Positions 9,907-22,473 of a DNA stretch of 64,000 bases are shown in pieces; the first letter of the stretch is position 1, and each line of letters starts with the position of its first letter. Both the position numbers and the translations under genes were made by a program. The DNA comes from Mactra quadrangularis (taxonomy: Eukaryota; Mollusca; Bivalvia; Venerida; Mactridae). A model generated the notes under the pieces. That model made no database searches and was not told the origin of the DNA. It saw only the letters and a program-made list of their open reading frames with translations. The DNA is taken from positions 58,237,872 to 58,301,871 of the forward strand of contig CM046301.1 of the NCBI GenBank assembly GCA_025267735.1, read 5' to 3'.

Positions 9907-10174
9907 AAACTCTTGCGTACATGTATGGACCAGGGTCCGTGAGATGAGCCATGGATACACATATCAGTTTCAAAGTCAAATCGTGATCACAATCGTGGCC
10001 TAATATGGATTAAACTTGCATATCTTCCAGCTACGGCTCCTTACGGGCGTGTTGTTTTGTGCCATGTGTGTACGGTGTACCGTACCCTTAATATGCAAGG
10101 TGACCCATGGCCTATGGCAGTCTGCATGTACGGGTCCACAACAAGCCACAATTTAATGGGACTGAGGCATAATA
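9907..10174 (-). mobile_element. 360-bp TIR family, copy A (truncated)
   Basis: This aligns with the three longer copies at 25623, 27938 and 52471 through CTCTTGCGTAC, CCAGGGTCCGTGAGATGAGC, the CAAATCGTGATCAC block, CAGCTACGGCTCC and the end ATGGGACTGAGGCAT. The other terminus is missing, so the copy is truncated at its left side. Confidence 0.8.
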
Positions 10175-12616
10175 AGGGTTAAATATTTTGCTGTATAAAA
10201 CTATAAGGTGGGTTTTGAATGTTATTAGACTCAAATCAACCAAGTGGTGGAAATTCAAAGATTTATATACACCAAGCTTGCTATCTTAGTCAGTAGTTCA
10301 TCTAACTATCAATTCAGAGATAAGAGGACAGGACCTACAAACCTTCATGCAGTTTTGGCATTTTTTTCTATGGCCACCTTACTTTATACCAAATATAGCC
10401 AGTTTCAGTCACTGGCTAAGGTTATATGCATGCCCTTAGCACTAGTTAAAAAGATAGGTTTAGAGATCTCAACCTCTCCAGGGAAAGAAAATAGGACAAC
10501 TGACCACCATAATTTAAATGAATATTGTCTAAAAGCAGTGAAAAGAGTCATAAATTGATATATCAAAGATTTCTACTAGCCTTACCTTGTAGAAGCATGA
10601 CCACACCTTAAAGTCAGTATTCAAGTTCCTTTAGGCCTATTCATGTATTTTATCTATCTAAGTCTGTTATCATAAGAAAAGCTAGAATTTGTTGACGTAA
10701 ATTTTGAGATTTTTTATCTATGATATAACAAATAGATATTCTATAATGATATCCTCTGGAGATCTTTCTATAGAACTGGGGTAATAGGACTTTAATTGTC
10801 TAAAGGTAGAACTGATGATGACTCATATTTTATCTTTAATTTATTTGAAAAATATTCTTATCTGTAGTCTACCTAAATATATCCATTATTTATTTGTACA
10901 ATTTTTCCTGATTTGAATTAGATCTAGCAGGTAGTTTGTTTGGTTTCTTTTTGCTTCAAGTAACAAATTAATGATCAGTTTTGATTGAGCCCTCTTGTCG
11001 TTACTTGCAATAGATATGAGTTATTTGTATTTTTGGAGTTTGGACCCTTAGACCTTGCTTGTAATACTTCATTTTTGTGGGTAGAAAGAATCCAGACTTC
11101 AATGCTAGTTTCTTAGAAAGTGAAATAATCTATGTTACTAATCGTGCTGTTAACAAAAATGAAATCCACACCTAGGCAATTCTCTTGAGGGATGGGGTTG
11201 GTTCAAGGGGTTATTCCTCTGAAATATTTTGACCCCACCCCCATCAATTCCATATGCTGCCAAAATTAATACTAAAAGCGTTTCTCAGTTTCTAGTCTGA
11301 CCTCAGTTTAGTGTACTCATTGATCATAGGACTCATTTGTGCTAATTAGAGCATCAGATGAACAGCTTATTTAGTAGTAACTAAAATCACTTAATAGCAC
11401 ATTGCTCTGCTCTGTCTTTTGACTGGTTGAAATATTTAATGATAGAAGATTTCATGCTTGTGTAATTGAGTCTTGAGATAAAATAAAACAGAATTTAAGG
11501 TCAATGTCACATAGAGGTCACAACCTTGACCTCTTTTAACCTTGACCTATTTAATTATAACTGTGACTTACAATGGCTACACAAACTGTGAGCACTTTTA
11601 TATCAATGACCCTTCACACCCACACAAACCAATGCTATTTATAAGGGAATTAGTCTAGACAGTAATCGAAATAATTAAGTTGGTAATTCAATATCTAAAA
11701 TAATTACTGACTGGAGATTAAACCAGAGAATTGTTTTAGCCATTTTGGTGTCGGGTCACTACAGTTTGTGAATTAATTTTCAACAGTTTACAGTTTCTGA
11801 TACAGGAAATCTAGACTTCACTTCAATAATGGCACACGCTATTCAAGAGTTTCATTAAGCATGATATAAAAAGTTGTTTCCTATTCTAAAAGTGTTAGGG
11901 TGTGAATTCTAAGTGTTTTTATTGAATGGCTTGTTTGATTGGATGCAAAGTGCAATGTACAGAACATGTTCTGCTAAATTTGACGGGTTCTACCATAGCA
12001 TTTTTACTCTTGCAAAAATGATTAGCTTGCTGTTGACTGCTAATATTAAATATTGAATGACAGGCAATGAAATTAGCATAATGTTGTCATCAACAGTAAT
12101 TCTTTGTAGCCATGTTATATCTGACTTGTTGAATCATTGGCTTGTTTATATCTATGTTACATTATTTTTGTTTGACTTTACTATGACTTGTTTCAACTTA
12201 TTGTACAGTCTTTTTTCATATTAAAGTAGATTTGCATTGTGTCAATTCTACTGTATCACTAACCATATGACAAAATATTCAAAATTAATGAAAGCAACTT
12301 AAAGTAAGGATCGTAAAATTCCTAGTCAGTTTCTCAAGGGAGGTAATTCATTGTATATTTAATGTAAAAGTTACTTCATGTGAAAGAATCTGACTTTTTG
12401 ATTGTGACTGTAACCTGAAAAAGTTCCATGGTCTGAACTGAGATTTGAACCAATGACCTCTCGCAGCATAAAATTGTTGAAGCATGGAATGAATATTTTT
12501 ATTCTCTCTTGTTACCATTGGAACGATGTAGAGACATTGTTAAAAAAATAGATAACAGGCTGAATTTAGATCTACCAATAGTTGGGTAGATCATGTACTT
12601 TAGACAGACATTTTGT
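10175..12616. other. AT-rich stretch, nothing firm
   Basis: Open frame 10244-10558 (+, 104 codons) has no recognisable domain. Around 11500-11570 there are several AGGTCA/TGACCT half sites, likely chance or an old repeat relic. A tRNA B-box-like string on the minus strand near 12440 lacks a partner A box. Confidence 0.35.
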
Positions 12617-12688
12617 GGGCTTAACGCAAAACTGTCGTAACTCAAGTGAAATAATGGGAGTGAGTTATAACCCTTTTGCATTAAACCT
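12617..12688 (+). repeat. 70-bp foldback, copy 1
   Basis: GGGCTTAACGCAAAACTGTC on the left pairs with an inverted arm ending TTGCATTAAACCT. The loop contains the decayed CTCA ... GTGAGTT core of the family. This copy is the most diverged of the first three. Confidence 0.8.
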
Positions 12689-13804
12689 GCAATTTGTATC
12701 ATAAATATCATCAGACATGTACCAGTGACAAATATTAATTAATACTATGGACAATAGCAATTAACAATCAGTCATCATCATGGAATTGTTGCATTAGACA
12801 ACTTGATGGGTCAGTTCAAAACTAGTCTATCTCTGTCTTTATTTGTATGTAGTTACACTAGTTTTACGCTGACCCATCTAACACTAATCATCTATCATAC
12901 ACACTACTTGGTATTTATCAATACAACAAGTTTAGAATATTGGTCTTAGTGTCATTTACTTGTTAATCTTTGACCTTAGTGCCTATACATTGATCTGTAA
13001 ACAATTGTTTACTGGTTTTACTCTGAGCTTAGTTCAAACTTTCATGTGTGAAAGTTGGCTGATTTTGCCTAGCGATTAGTGCACACCTGGAATTAATGGT
13101 GGTTACATCCCTGTCAGAGATAAATATTCGCTATTCTCAATAAGGGGCCAATTGAATCCCTGATGTGTGAATTTAAGGAGCCCATCCCATTTTTGGAATT
13201 TTTAACCCTGCCTTGTATGACTCTGACTGATGAAAAAGGGGTGAAGCAAAAAAGCTTCCCTAATGATTGGTACAATTGATGAAAAGTGAAATGGTCTGAA
13301 AGTTATATATGGTTTAGACTGAGATTTCTTCTTATGTCTTCTTGAAATTATCTCCCCTTAAACAGCAATGATTGTCTCCCTTTAGAAAGTAATATTAAAA
13401 AAAAGTTCTTACATATGGAGTTAGTTTTAAGTTTCCAAGACTATTAAAAATTGAGTTTGAAGATTTTGGCTTGATAGAAGTGTGCATTGGGCTAAGACTT
13501 TTTTTGGCAAAGGTTGGTATTATTTGCTGGGTAAGCTAAAAGACAGTTATGCTTCAAAGTGGGATTGTTCTGAGAGTTTTTTGCTTGATCATTGACTAGT
13601 CCTCAGACTGCCAAGCAACACAGAATTATTTCTTTGGCCTGATTGGTACTGTTCAATACTCCAAGACAATATATTACAATAGTTATACTCACATATACAT
13701 AGTATCATTGTTGTTAATTATTGATATAAGGGACACCAGGAGGTAACTAGTTGTATTGACAGATTATAATGAGCTGTGACCTTGTCATACATCAATATAT
13801 GGGG
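12689..13804. other. AT-rich stretch, nothing recognised
   Basis: I see no repeat structure or coding signal. Confidence 0.35.
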
Positions 13805-13872
13805 GGTTTAGTGCAAAACGGTCATAACTCACTCTTTTCTTATATTGAGTTACAACCATTTTTAGCTAAACC
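13805..13872 (+). repeat. 70-bp foldback, copy 2
   Basis: Arms GGTTTAGTGCAAAACGGTC and, inverted, GGTTTAGCTAAAAATGGTT. The centre reads CTCACTCTTTTCTTATATTG then AGTT. The whole forms a stem of about 27 bp with an AT-rich loop. Confidence 0.88.
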
Positions 13873-14679
13873 AGTGATATGTATGTATTATATATATATC
13901 AATTATTGAAGGCGACAAATCATACATTGCAAGGTTTGATTGTTCCCTTTGCAACCTTTTTATTAGAATAGGAATACATTTGTCCATGGACAAACATAAC
14001 CATGTGCTCTATTGTTAACGACTTGTTAGTGGGAGAAAATTTAACTGTTAACCTTTGTTAAATGTGCTAATACGGGTAGGTGAAGTCATGGAAAGTTTCA
14101 TTGTTTGTTAGCAGCATGGTCAGTTAGCATCATGTGTATAACACTTCTTGTGATACTAGTCACAGTTTTATCAGATTCCTGACTATAATCAATAGTTTTG
14201 TTACATTTACTTGTATATTATGTCAACAATCTCTCATTAACAGACTTCTTTGATGCTCCACTATATTTACAATACTAGAGATCTGAAGGTTTTCATTTAA
14301 GGATCACATACATTAGGACTGAACATACTTAAATTCTTAGTGTTGTATCATATATGACAGTTGAGAAAAAACGACTATATCATAATAATAATTGGAACAC
14401 TATAATGATACAAAAATTGCAATATAATCTTATAAAAGGTAAAAAAAACCACTAACAAACATTCAACATTTTGTCATGCTTCAAGCCAAAATTCCATTTT
14501 TCCATAAAAAGATCTGCATTACCTCTCTTTGAGGACCCTTTAAATAATAGTGTGAAAAATCTTTTTATTGAAGAATTATTTTTTATTTTACAATAAATTC
14601 ACTGTAGCTGGTTTATTCATTAAAAGTAATCAATGTATTGAGACTTGTAATGTATTGTAACTTGCTTGAAGATAGTGCA
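13873..14679. other. AT-rich stretch, nothing recognised
   Basis: This lies between two copies of the 70-bp foldback. No further feature seen. Confidence 0.35.
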
Positions 14680-14748
14680 GATTTAGCACAAAACAGTCGT
14701 AACTCACTCTTTTCTTTTATTGAGTTATGACACTTTTGCACTAATCCC
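14680..14748 (+). repeat. 70-bp foldback, copy 3
   Basis: Left arm GATTTAGCACAAAACAGTCG, centre CTCACTCTTTTCTTTTATTG, right arm inverted GGATTAGTGCAAAAGTGTCA. Same orientation as copies 1 and 2. Confidence 0.88.
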
Positions 14749-15166
14749 GCAATAGGCAACATTTACATAGTAACATCACAATCACTATCATTTGGCTTGA
14801 TTCAAACAAAATTTATGACAGCTACCAAATCTTAAAATAGTTTAACACCAACACTATCATGACATCTTGCAATATGAGATTCAATCATGGTAATAGATTT
14901 TACTGTTTTTAATTTAATTTAACAACTAATTCAATCATTTCCTCTTCAAGTTTTGATGTTGATTCCATGATTCTTTAGACTTACATATCAATAAATATAC
15001 TTTGTTCTCTACATAAACAATCATTCTAGTTTCTGATAAATGACTTACTGTAGTGGCTTGCCACTTGAAAATTTCAACAACTAGATCTCTTACAATAACA
15101 AACAACATGGGCGTATCCAGTAAATTTTAAGTGTATTAGAAATTTTTGATTCCTATTAATAATCGA

Positions 15167-15236
15167 GGGTTGTCCGCAAGACTGTAGTAACTCACTCTTT
15201 AACGCAATGCACTTACTACAGTCTTGCAGGCAACCA
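15167..15236 (+). repeat. 70-bp foldback, divergent copy 4
   Basis: GGGTTGTCCGCAAGACTGTA pairs with an inverted arm reading TGGTTGCCTGCAAGACTGTA, a stem of about 25 bp with few mismatches. It keeps the CTCACTCTTT of the other copies after the left arm, but the outer arms and the loop differ, so it is either a sub-family or a related element. Confidence 0.75.
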
Positions 15237-15287
15237 TCAATTTGTTTTGAGTTTAATCACCATTGTATTCAAGGTCTCAGAATCTAG

Positions 15288-15525
15288 GAGCGGGAGTGGC
15301 CGAGCGGTTACGATGCTGGACTGAAAATCATTGGATAGCCAGCTCCACATTGGTTTGAATCCCATCCAAAACTGACCCGTTGTTTCCTTGAGCGAGAAAC
15401 TTTATCCTACTAGCTCAGTACTGGGGGACCAGGAAGCGGAAACTTAGCCGTAAGTGATCAATCTAAGCTGTAAGAACTTGTTTCACAATCAAGCTAAATT
15501 GAATTAGTATAAACTAAGGTCTAAG
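15288..15525 (+). mobile_element. tRNA-derived SINE, family A, copy 1
   Basis: The head has a pol III A box in GTGGCCGAGCGGTTA and a B box in GGTTTGAATCC, 5' GCGGGAGTGG, all typical of a Ser/Leu-type tRNA origin. The tRNA fold is broken, so it is not a tRNA gene. The body (TTGTTTCC, AGAAAC, CTAGCTCAGTACTGG, ACCAGGAAG, GATCAATCTAA, TGTAAGAAC) is shared in order with the copy at 47219. No clear tail or target duplication was found. Confidence 0.78.
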
Positions 15526-18500
15526 AAATTGTGGTTGGTGAAGTCTCCTGGCTCCTTGATTCTCCCCCTGGATCTGCATGTGGCTAACTTAAATCCCTTT
15601 ATGTCTGTAGAGCAGGAAGGTATAAACTTACACTAAAATTTTGTATCTGATTGAATGTAGCATCCAAAATATGCTGATAAAATCAATTTCAGTGTCTGTT
15701 GCCTTAGGCATGACTGCTCTAATTTTATGGAATGATAATTCGGTTGATTGTTTTCTTTTACCGGAACAAATATGGTACAATAGGAGATTTAGAATGCAAC
15801 AATCACCTTTGTAAATAAGCTTTCTTTACACTGACATCGTTAAATAAACTTTACGAATTAGAATAGAAAGTTTTGAAATTAATTAATATTTGTTGTAAGG
15901 CTTTAAAATTTTAATGAAATTCAAATATAGATTTATTTTAACATGAAATGGTATTTTAACACATAATAAGATACAAAGTCTCGTCAACAGTTTCATAGTA
16001 TGTATAAATAACTTCAATCAAGTAATTTTCATGCTCAACGATGCTTTAAATAATAAATCAGTTTAAAATGTAGCAATTCAGCTGCAATTCATTATAGATT
16101 ACTATGAGAGTGTAACGTCACTGATGAAATAAGTGTAAGTTTTCATGAATTAATTATGCAATAATTTTCAGTTCAATAGATATATGTTAAAACTTAATTT
16201 GTAAGACTTGTAAATACAGCTTGTGTAAATTGTTTAGTAATATCAAGGTTTCTAGATCTAAGATGAAAACTTAATGTTGGTAAAAAATGGGGTCTAAAAT
16301 ACACAACCATTTTAGCTTATCAGTTCATACTTGAAATGCTTAACGTTTTGTGAGACATTCTAACTCTGAAACTTTACTGGGGATTGAACTCACCAGGGCC
16401 GAAGGTTATTAGATTTGAGAACAGACCCCATTGCTCAAAACTCAGTTAAATTCTTCATAAATTTATTTGTAAATTATATGGATCCCTAGTCAGTGTAAGT
16501 CCCACTTCTATACAATCATGAGTAAAGATCCCAATTTTGATATTGTTATTAAAAGAATAAAGCTAGAGAACTGATTGAGCAACCTTGGGATGAGACCTTA
16601 TTTAGGGGCAGGTATTTTTGGTAAGGTCTTTTTATTCATTATATTTACTAATTATCATATCGAAGATACAGAGCAAAACAAGTCTATATCCTTCTATATT
16701 TACATAAGTTAGACTCGTATTGCACTGACACATCAATATAAAATTGTTTTTTCTTTCTCTCTGATAGCAACAGGTGTTTATTGTTTGTACTGCATCTCTG
16801 ACCACCCTAGTACAGGCTACTAGTCATGTTACATTATCAATATAAAAGCCCATCATGATTCTTACACTACAAAAAAAAACCCTTCAATCATTGATACCAA
16901 ACTGCAGCTGTCATAATACTTGAATCAATACCATAAAAAACTGCATTCAAAAATCAACATATATTTTGTATTAGTATATAAATATTTGCCTACCTGTGTA
17001 GATCAATGTTGAAATTTTCCAAATGTTACTTATATACTCCATGGTCTTTTATTGTTAAACCAAATCTCTTTCAAAACTGTTGATAATGATTTTTTTTCTG
17101 AGGTTAATCACTTTTTCAGTCAAAATAAACCTTTTGGTTGTTTTGTTAACAGAATAACTCCAATATAATGTGTTTATCTTCCACCGTATAACTTTACTAT
17201 AGAATTTCTGATTCAGTAATTTTCAAATTGTAATTTTCTAGCTAGCTTTATGAATAAATGAAATTAGATTAAATTGTAATTAAATATTAAAAATATCCAT
17301 TGTTTCATTAATGGTGTAGGTATTTAATGAACACGTTTTCTCTCTCTCTACTTTAAATACTAGTTTACACTGTCGTGGCATCACATTTATATCGTCACGT
17401 TTTAAGGCTTGACACTTATTTGTATGATATTTTTAAATGGTACTCTGCGAATAGAAAAAATAACTTGATCTGTGACTCTAAGAGTTCCTGTTTCTTACTC
17501 AATGAAATTTCAAAATAAACTTCCAATATTACATTTCTTTTTAATTAAAAGTACATTTATGTTCACTGAGTGCATGGAAAAACTGTTATCAAAAAAAAAT
17601 AATTAACTAATTACTTGTAGTGTCAACTAATTGGAATGTAGTCTTAAATAATTCTCGTCAATTTCTCGTCACTTTTTCGTGTCCGTTCAAGACAGTAGAT
17701 ATTGATATATACTTCACCACTGACTCTAGATCTGATCTGAAAAACCATGAGTTTTACCGTTAAACTTGAGAGGCTTCTGTGCCAGTCGACTTACTATCAA
17801 GATTGGCAGACGATGTTTTCTTGAATATGGCTCGGCTGATAAAGTTTCTCTGATTCTAAGAAATATGTTTAGTCTCAGTTTTTATCTAGAACGATGCAGT
17901 TTATCATAAAATAAATTATTTTATCAAAATTTTGATTATTTCCAAAAAATATAAATCCGCAGAGTTTTAAACTTCCTCAGAGGAACATTTTTGGTTTAAA
18001 AGAAAAAAACACACTTTTAGCAAAAATTAAATTCCTCAGAAATCACTCAATGTCGATACAACATGTAAAATGCACTGCAAGGTATGTTTATGTTTAGTTC
18101 ACATTTACTCATTATAGATTAAAAAAAATTCCAAGTGATTTTTACTGATAATCTCTAAAAAGGTATCCAATTGAATTCACCATGTTTTGTATTATCTTCT
18201 AAAAATTGAAGTCTTTGATGATTTCCATGATTTTGTGAAGATTATTCCAATTTCTGTTATTTTCATAGCTTGTAGTACCGCTACATGTTACGTGTTACCA
18301 TAGAAAACACTATCCACTATCCCTAGTCATGTGATAATCAATTCAAAATAAGAATAAGTATTCCTTGTGTGCGCAAACTTTGAACATGCCTCTATGATAG
18401 TTTCGAATAAATATAAAAATTAAATGCCAAACATGTGTAACACTAATTTTGAATTATCGCCAGGCAAATGTTTTCTATCTCTGTAAAACTTTGTACGAGG

Positions 18501-18944
18501 ATGTTAAATACAGTATATAGTAAGTGTATATAATGTATGCAGCAATCAGTCTATTACGTTATGTCTATAATGTAAGGCTGTTAAGTATGAGAGAAGAACT
18601 ATCTGTTGTAAGAAAAACAATCACAATAACAATCATTGTAGTTGAAATACATCAGTAGCATTGACATTGATAGTTCTACAAGAATACATTCATTCATTTA
18701 CCATTTATTTATTTTACACTCAATTCCTGAGCTCTTAATGTCATCATTGTTTAAATTTTACCTGTTTTATAGATACTAAGCCTCTTCATTACAATCATTA
18801 TTTTATAGTCTATTGTTTATATATTTGACTTTAAGTTTGTGAGTTGATAAAATATATATTACAAAAGGTTTAAATAGATTTTACATGCTAGTTTTGCATT
18901 TATAAATATGTTTGATGGAATAAAAGTTTTCTTCATTTCATTTT
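15526..18944. other. 3.4 kb AT-rich stretch, nothing recognised
   Basis: Long A/T runs and short palindromes only. A B-box-like string on the minus strand near 16385 has no A box. No coding signal was found on either strand. Confidence 0.35.
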
Positions 18945-19663
18945 TAGCTCGACTTTACCAAGTAAATGGAGAGCTCTCCTATTCGCCCTAGCGTCGGCAT
19001 CCGCATCCACATTTCTGATGTTTTCTGAAAGTTTTTGTGCAGTAAAATATTTTTTACTATAACTTTTTTGTTTCTTGAGGTATCAACTTCAAACTTGAAA
19101 TATATGTTCCTTATTATCAACTACATCTCATGTGACAAATACTCCAAGTACATTTTCTTCACAATTATTCCCCCTTGAACTTAGAGTTTTCTTTAAAAAA
19201 ATGCTTGTTTTTACTGCAACTGTTTTGTTTCTAAAGGTATTGACTTTAAACTTTAAATATATATTCCTTATTATCAACCACATCTCATGTGACAAGGTTC
19301 ATAACTCCAAATACATTTTTTTAGTAATATCTATTTGAACTTAGAGTTTTCGTTAAAAAAATGCTTGTTTTTACTGCAACTGTTTTGTTTCTGTAGGTAT
19401 TGACTTCAAACTTTAAATATATATGTTCCTTATTATCAGCCACATCTCATGTGACAAGGTTCATAACACCAAATTCCTTTTTTTTTCAAAATTGTCTCTG
19501 ATGAACTTAAAATTTTCTTTAAAAAAGTATATTTTTTTTACTTTAAATTTGTTAAGGTATCATTTTCAAATTTTAAAATATGTATGTTCCTTATCATCAA
19601 CCACATCTCATGTGACAAATACTTACTTAGTCGAGCATGCTGTCTCCTCTGACAGCTCTTGTT
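18945..19663 (+). mobile_element. Helentron-like non-autonomous element with ~160-bp repeats
   Basis: The start AGCTCGACT (18946) folds against GAGCT at 18971. Its inverse, AGTCGAGC, lies at 19629-19636, just before the stem-loop GCTGTCTCCTCTGACAGC (19639-19656), which is followed by TCTTGTT. This is the same end layout as the element at 742-4155, with a different sequence. The interior holds about three and a half units of ~160 bp (TATGTTCCTTATTATCA at about 19103, 19261, 19422 and 19583; CACATCTCATGTGACAA in each). No coding; open frames at 19132-19338 and 19423-19665 are repeat by-products. Confidence 0.78.
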
Positions 19664-20098
19664 GATACCGCTTTTTATGTCAAGCCTAATAAATGTCAAT
19701 CACATCAGCTTTTTAATAACTTTAATACATTACTTTTTAAATGTAAATAAGATTCCTGGTAGAAAAATAAAAAAAAACATGTCGCTTTTTTTTCAAGTTT
19801 TTATCTTTAAAACATTATAGGGAACAGTCTCGGAAGAATTAAATATTTTTATTTTATTATTTTGAAATTTGACAAATTCGCCTGACTCAGTCCATTAGAC
19901 TTTTGGTTTAAATTTAACCCAGACAATAGTGATAACAAGCTCAACATAACTGTCAGCACAAATAATTGTTTTGATTATTAATTAATTATGTTAACTAACT
20001 TAATTATAAATTTATCACACTATATCAGATATTATATACATTAAATATGTAATTAAAACCTCATTACCTTATGTAACTGAATAAAAACCACCTTATTA
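19664..20098. other. AT-rich stretch, nothing recognised
   Basis: No feature seen between the Helentron-like element and the pogo-like element. Confidence 0.35.
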
Positions 20099-21289
20099 CA
20101 GGTAAACCTCCATTTACAGTCACCAGGCAATAACAACCACCTTCTATTATTATCACCTTTCAAAAGCCACCTCTCAACATAACCACCTTTCAACAACCAT
20201 CTTTCAATTAAATCACCTTTTAACAGCCACCTCTAAGCATAACCACCTTTCAACAACCACATCTCAGCATAACCACCTTTCAACAACCATCTTTCAATTA
20301 AATTACCTTTTAACAGCCACCTCTAAGCATAACTACCTTTTAACAACAATCTCTCAACATAACCACCTTTAAACAACCACCGATCAACATAACCACCTTT
20401 CAACAATCTATCAACATAACCATCTTCAACAACAATCTCTCAACATAACCCCCTTTCAACAACCATCTCTCAACATAACCACCTATCAACAACCACCTAT
20501 CAACATCACCACCTTTCAACAACCACTTCTTAACATGATCATTTTTCAACAGCCATCTCTTAACTTAACCACCTTTTAACAACCGTCTCTCAACATGACC
20601 ACATTTTAACTACCACTTCTTATTATAACCACCTTTCAACAGCCATCTCTTAATATAACCACCTTTCAACAGCCATCTCTTTACATAACCACCTGTTTAC
20701 AGCCATTTCTCAACATAACCACCTTTCAACAGTCACCATTCATTAAAACAACCTTTCAACAGCCACTTCGCATTAAAACCACCTTTCAACAGCAACCTCT
20801 AAGCTTAACCACCTTTTAACAGCAATCTCTTAACATAACCACCCTTTAACAACCGTCTCTCAAAATGACCACATTTAAACCACCACCTCTCATTATAACC
20901 ACCTTTCAACAGTTATCTCTTAACATAACCACCTTTCAACAGCCATCTCTCATTATAACCACCTTTCAACAGCCACCACTCATTATAACCACCTTTCAAC
21001 AGCCACCACTCATTATAACCACCTGTCAACAGCCATCTTCCAACATAACCACCTTTCAACAGCCATCTTTCAACATAACCACCTTTCAACAGCCATCTTT
21101 CAACATAATCACCTTTAAACAGCCACCACTCATTATAACCACCTTTCAGCAGCAATCTCTCAACATAATCATCTTTTTACAGCCACGTCACTCTTGCAGT
21201 GTTCTGTTTTTTGTGATATGACTGTCTCTCATCATTTAAAGCCAATTTAGCATGGTACTACGAGTGATTGTTGTAGTCAGGTTTCACTG
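20099..21289. mobile_element. pogo/Tc1-mariner-like TIR element filled with a satellite
   Basis: The left end is CAGGTAAACCTCC. The right end, read inverted, is CAGTGAAACCTGA. Both abut a TA dinucleotide (20097-20098 and 21290-21291), as expected for a TA target duplication, and the CAGT-AAACCT form resembles pogo/Tigger termini. Almost the whole interior is a 30-bp satellite. There is no transposase. The TIR match is short, so the class is an inference. Confidence 0.6.
20130..21195. repeat. 30-bp satellite, about 35 copies
   Basis: Head-to-tail 30-bp units of the form AACAGCCATCTCTCAACATA plus ACCACCTTTC. Because 30 is divisible by three, the array stays open for long stretches on both strands (for example 20865-21221 + and 20913-21155 -), producing ten-residue peptide repeats such as TTFQQPPLII. 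These are artefacts of period length. Units at the right (about 20940-21130) are the most alike, those at the left more diverged. Confidence 0.95.
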
Positions 21290-21637
21290 TAAATGGCTTT
21301 TTATGAAGAGGTTTTAGGGTAGTAGAGTTATTCTGTAGAAGTAATACAGGTTTGTTTACTATTTCATCATTGATATATGTAAGATTACTAGAATATTTTA
21401 CCTAGAGCTATTACTATTATATTGATGTATTTTATGGTACCAGTATTTTGTACTTGTAACATTATTTCAAACCATTGGTTGTGTTGTTATTGCATGCTAT
21501 GAAGAGAGATCAAGGGAGAAAAAGTAAGAGGGAAAGGGGAAGAGAAAGTGAGAAAATAATGAAATGAATGGTGACTTATGTCTAATTTAAACAGTGCATT
21601 GGCCAGTCATCATAAAAACTATCCATGGACTTAGCTA
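21290..21637. other. AT-rich stretch, nothing recognised
   Basis: A short purine-rich segment (about 21505-21555, GA-rich) is the only compositional feature. Confidence 0.35.
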
Positions 21638-21781
21638 GGGGCACGTTCCACAAGGCGATCGCTAGCTAGGGCTTTGTCCCCTGGTACCCTCCATTTGGTG
21701 TCACATAGTAAATACTTTTGGTGCAAGAAAGGTACCAAAGGACGAAGCGCTATCTAGCGATTTCCTTGCGGAACGTGCCCT
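21638..21781. mobile_element. 144-bp foldback MITE
   Basis: GGGCACGTTCCACAAGG at the left pairs with CCTTGCGGAACGTGCCC at the right. The arms continue inward (ATCGCTAG, GTCC, GGTACC on both sides) to about 50 bp each. The flanks on both sides contain TGGACTTA followed by GCTA, suggesting a duplicated host segment around the insertion. Confidence 0.85.
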
Positions 21782-22473
21782 AGATCTCTGGACTTAAGCT
21801 AAGTACATATTCTTGCCAGTAGTAGGCTGGAGGATGGCTGTAAAAAATATTTCTTGATCAAATTTTATGAAAGATAGACAAGGAGAATGTTGATTGGATT
21901 ACAAGATAGTGATTGAAGATGAATAACATTTTATTTGAAATTGTCTGACTCTTATAGCTCAAGTGTTACTCTAATGGTCTTATAATATTACTGAAGTATG
22001 AAAGTTTGGACTTATCAAATTTTAACACTTTTTCTTGTCACATTATAGACCAATAGTCTATATCCGGAAACCAAGTATTTGGGTTTTTCCCTGCGGTACA
22101 AACAAACTTTCACCATCACAATGATAGTACATGTACCGGGTTATGTATTCATAGAACAATAAGATTTAATCTGTATTTCGTGCTTTTCAGCAAGAATGCT
22201 TAACAAACTTAGTTTGTACCACCTGCACATTGATGAAAAAACTTACAAATTGTTGACCTGGATAGTACTGATATGTCACACAGGAGAAAAAGCAATACAT
22301 GTAATTATGAATAATGCAACATGCTCATTTCACAAGCATTACTGTATTGTTCAATGCCAATATTGTAGTAAGAAGATAGGGGCAAAATTTTATTTATCAT
22401 TGTTTTTTGTGAATTTTCCCATGAATATTTGCTTGTTATGGAATAGTATTAACTAATAAAATATTATCAGGTG
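21782..22473. other. AT-rich stretch with one unassigned open frame
   Basis: Open frame 22196-22456 (+, 86 codons) begins just after a TTTTCAG acceptor-like string and contains ICHTGEKAIH and CQYCSKK, which superficially resemble C2H2 zinc-finger pieces. The Cys/His spacing does not form a finger, so I do not call it a gene. Confidence 0.35.

Noticed and set aside
11500..11570. Cluster of AGGTCA/TGACCT half sites
   Set aside because: Irregular spacing and orientation; no repeat or conservation to support a response element.
12420..12480. tRNA-like B box on the minus strand
   Set aside because: No A box or tRNA fold upstream on that strand.
15288..15370. Possible tRNA-Ser gene
   Set aside because: A and B boxes are present but the anticodon and acceptor stems do not pair, and a SINE body follows.
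20865..21221. 118-codon open frame with TTFQQPPLII repeats, and its minus-strand counterpart
   Set aside because: A 30-bp satellite keeps any stop-free frame open on both strands; there is no start context or domain.
22196..22456. Zinc-finger-like open frame (HTGEKAIH, CQYC)
   Set aside because: Cys/His spacing does not match C2H2 or ZAD fingers; probably chance.
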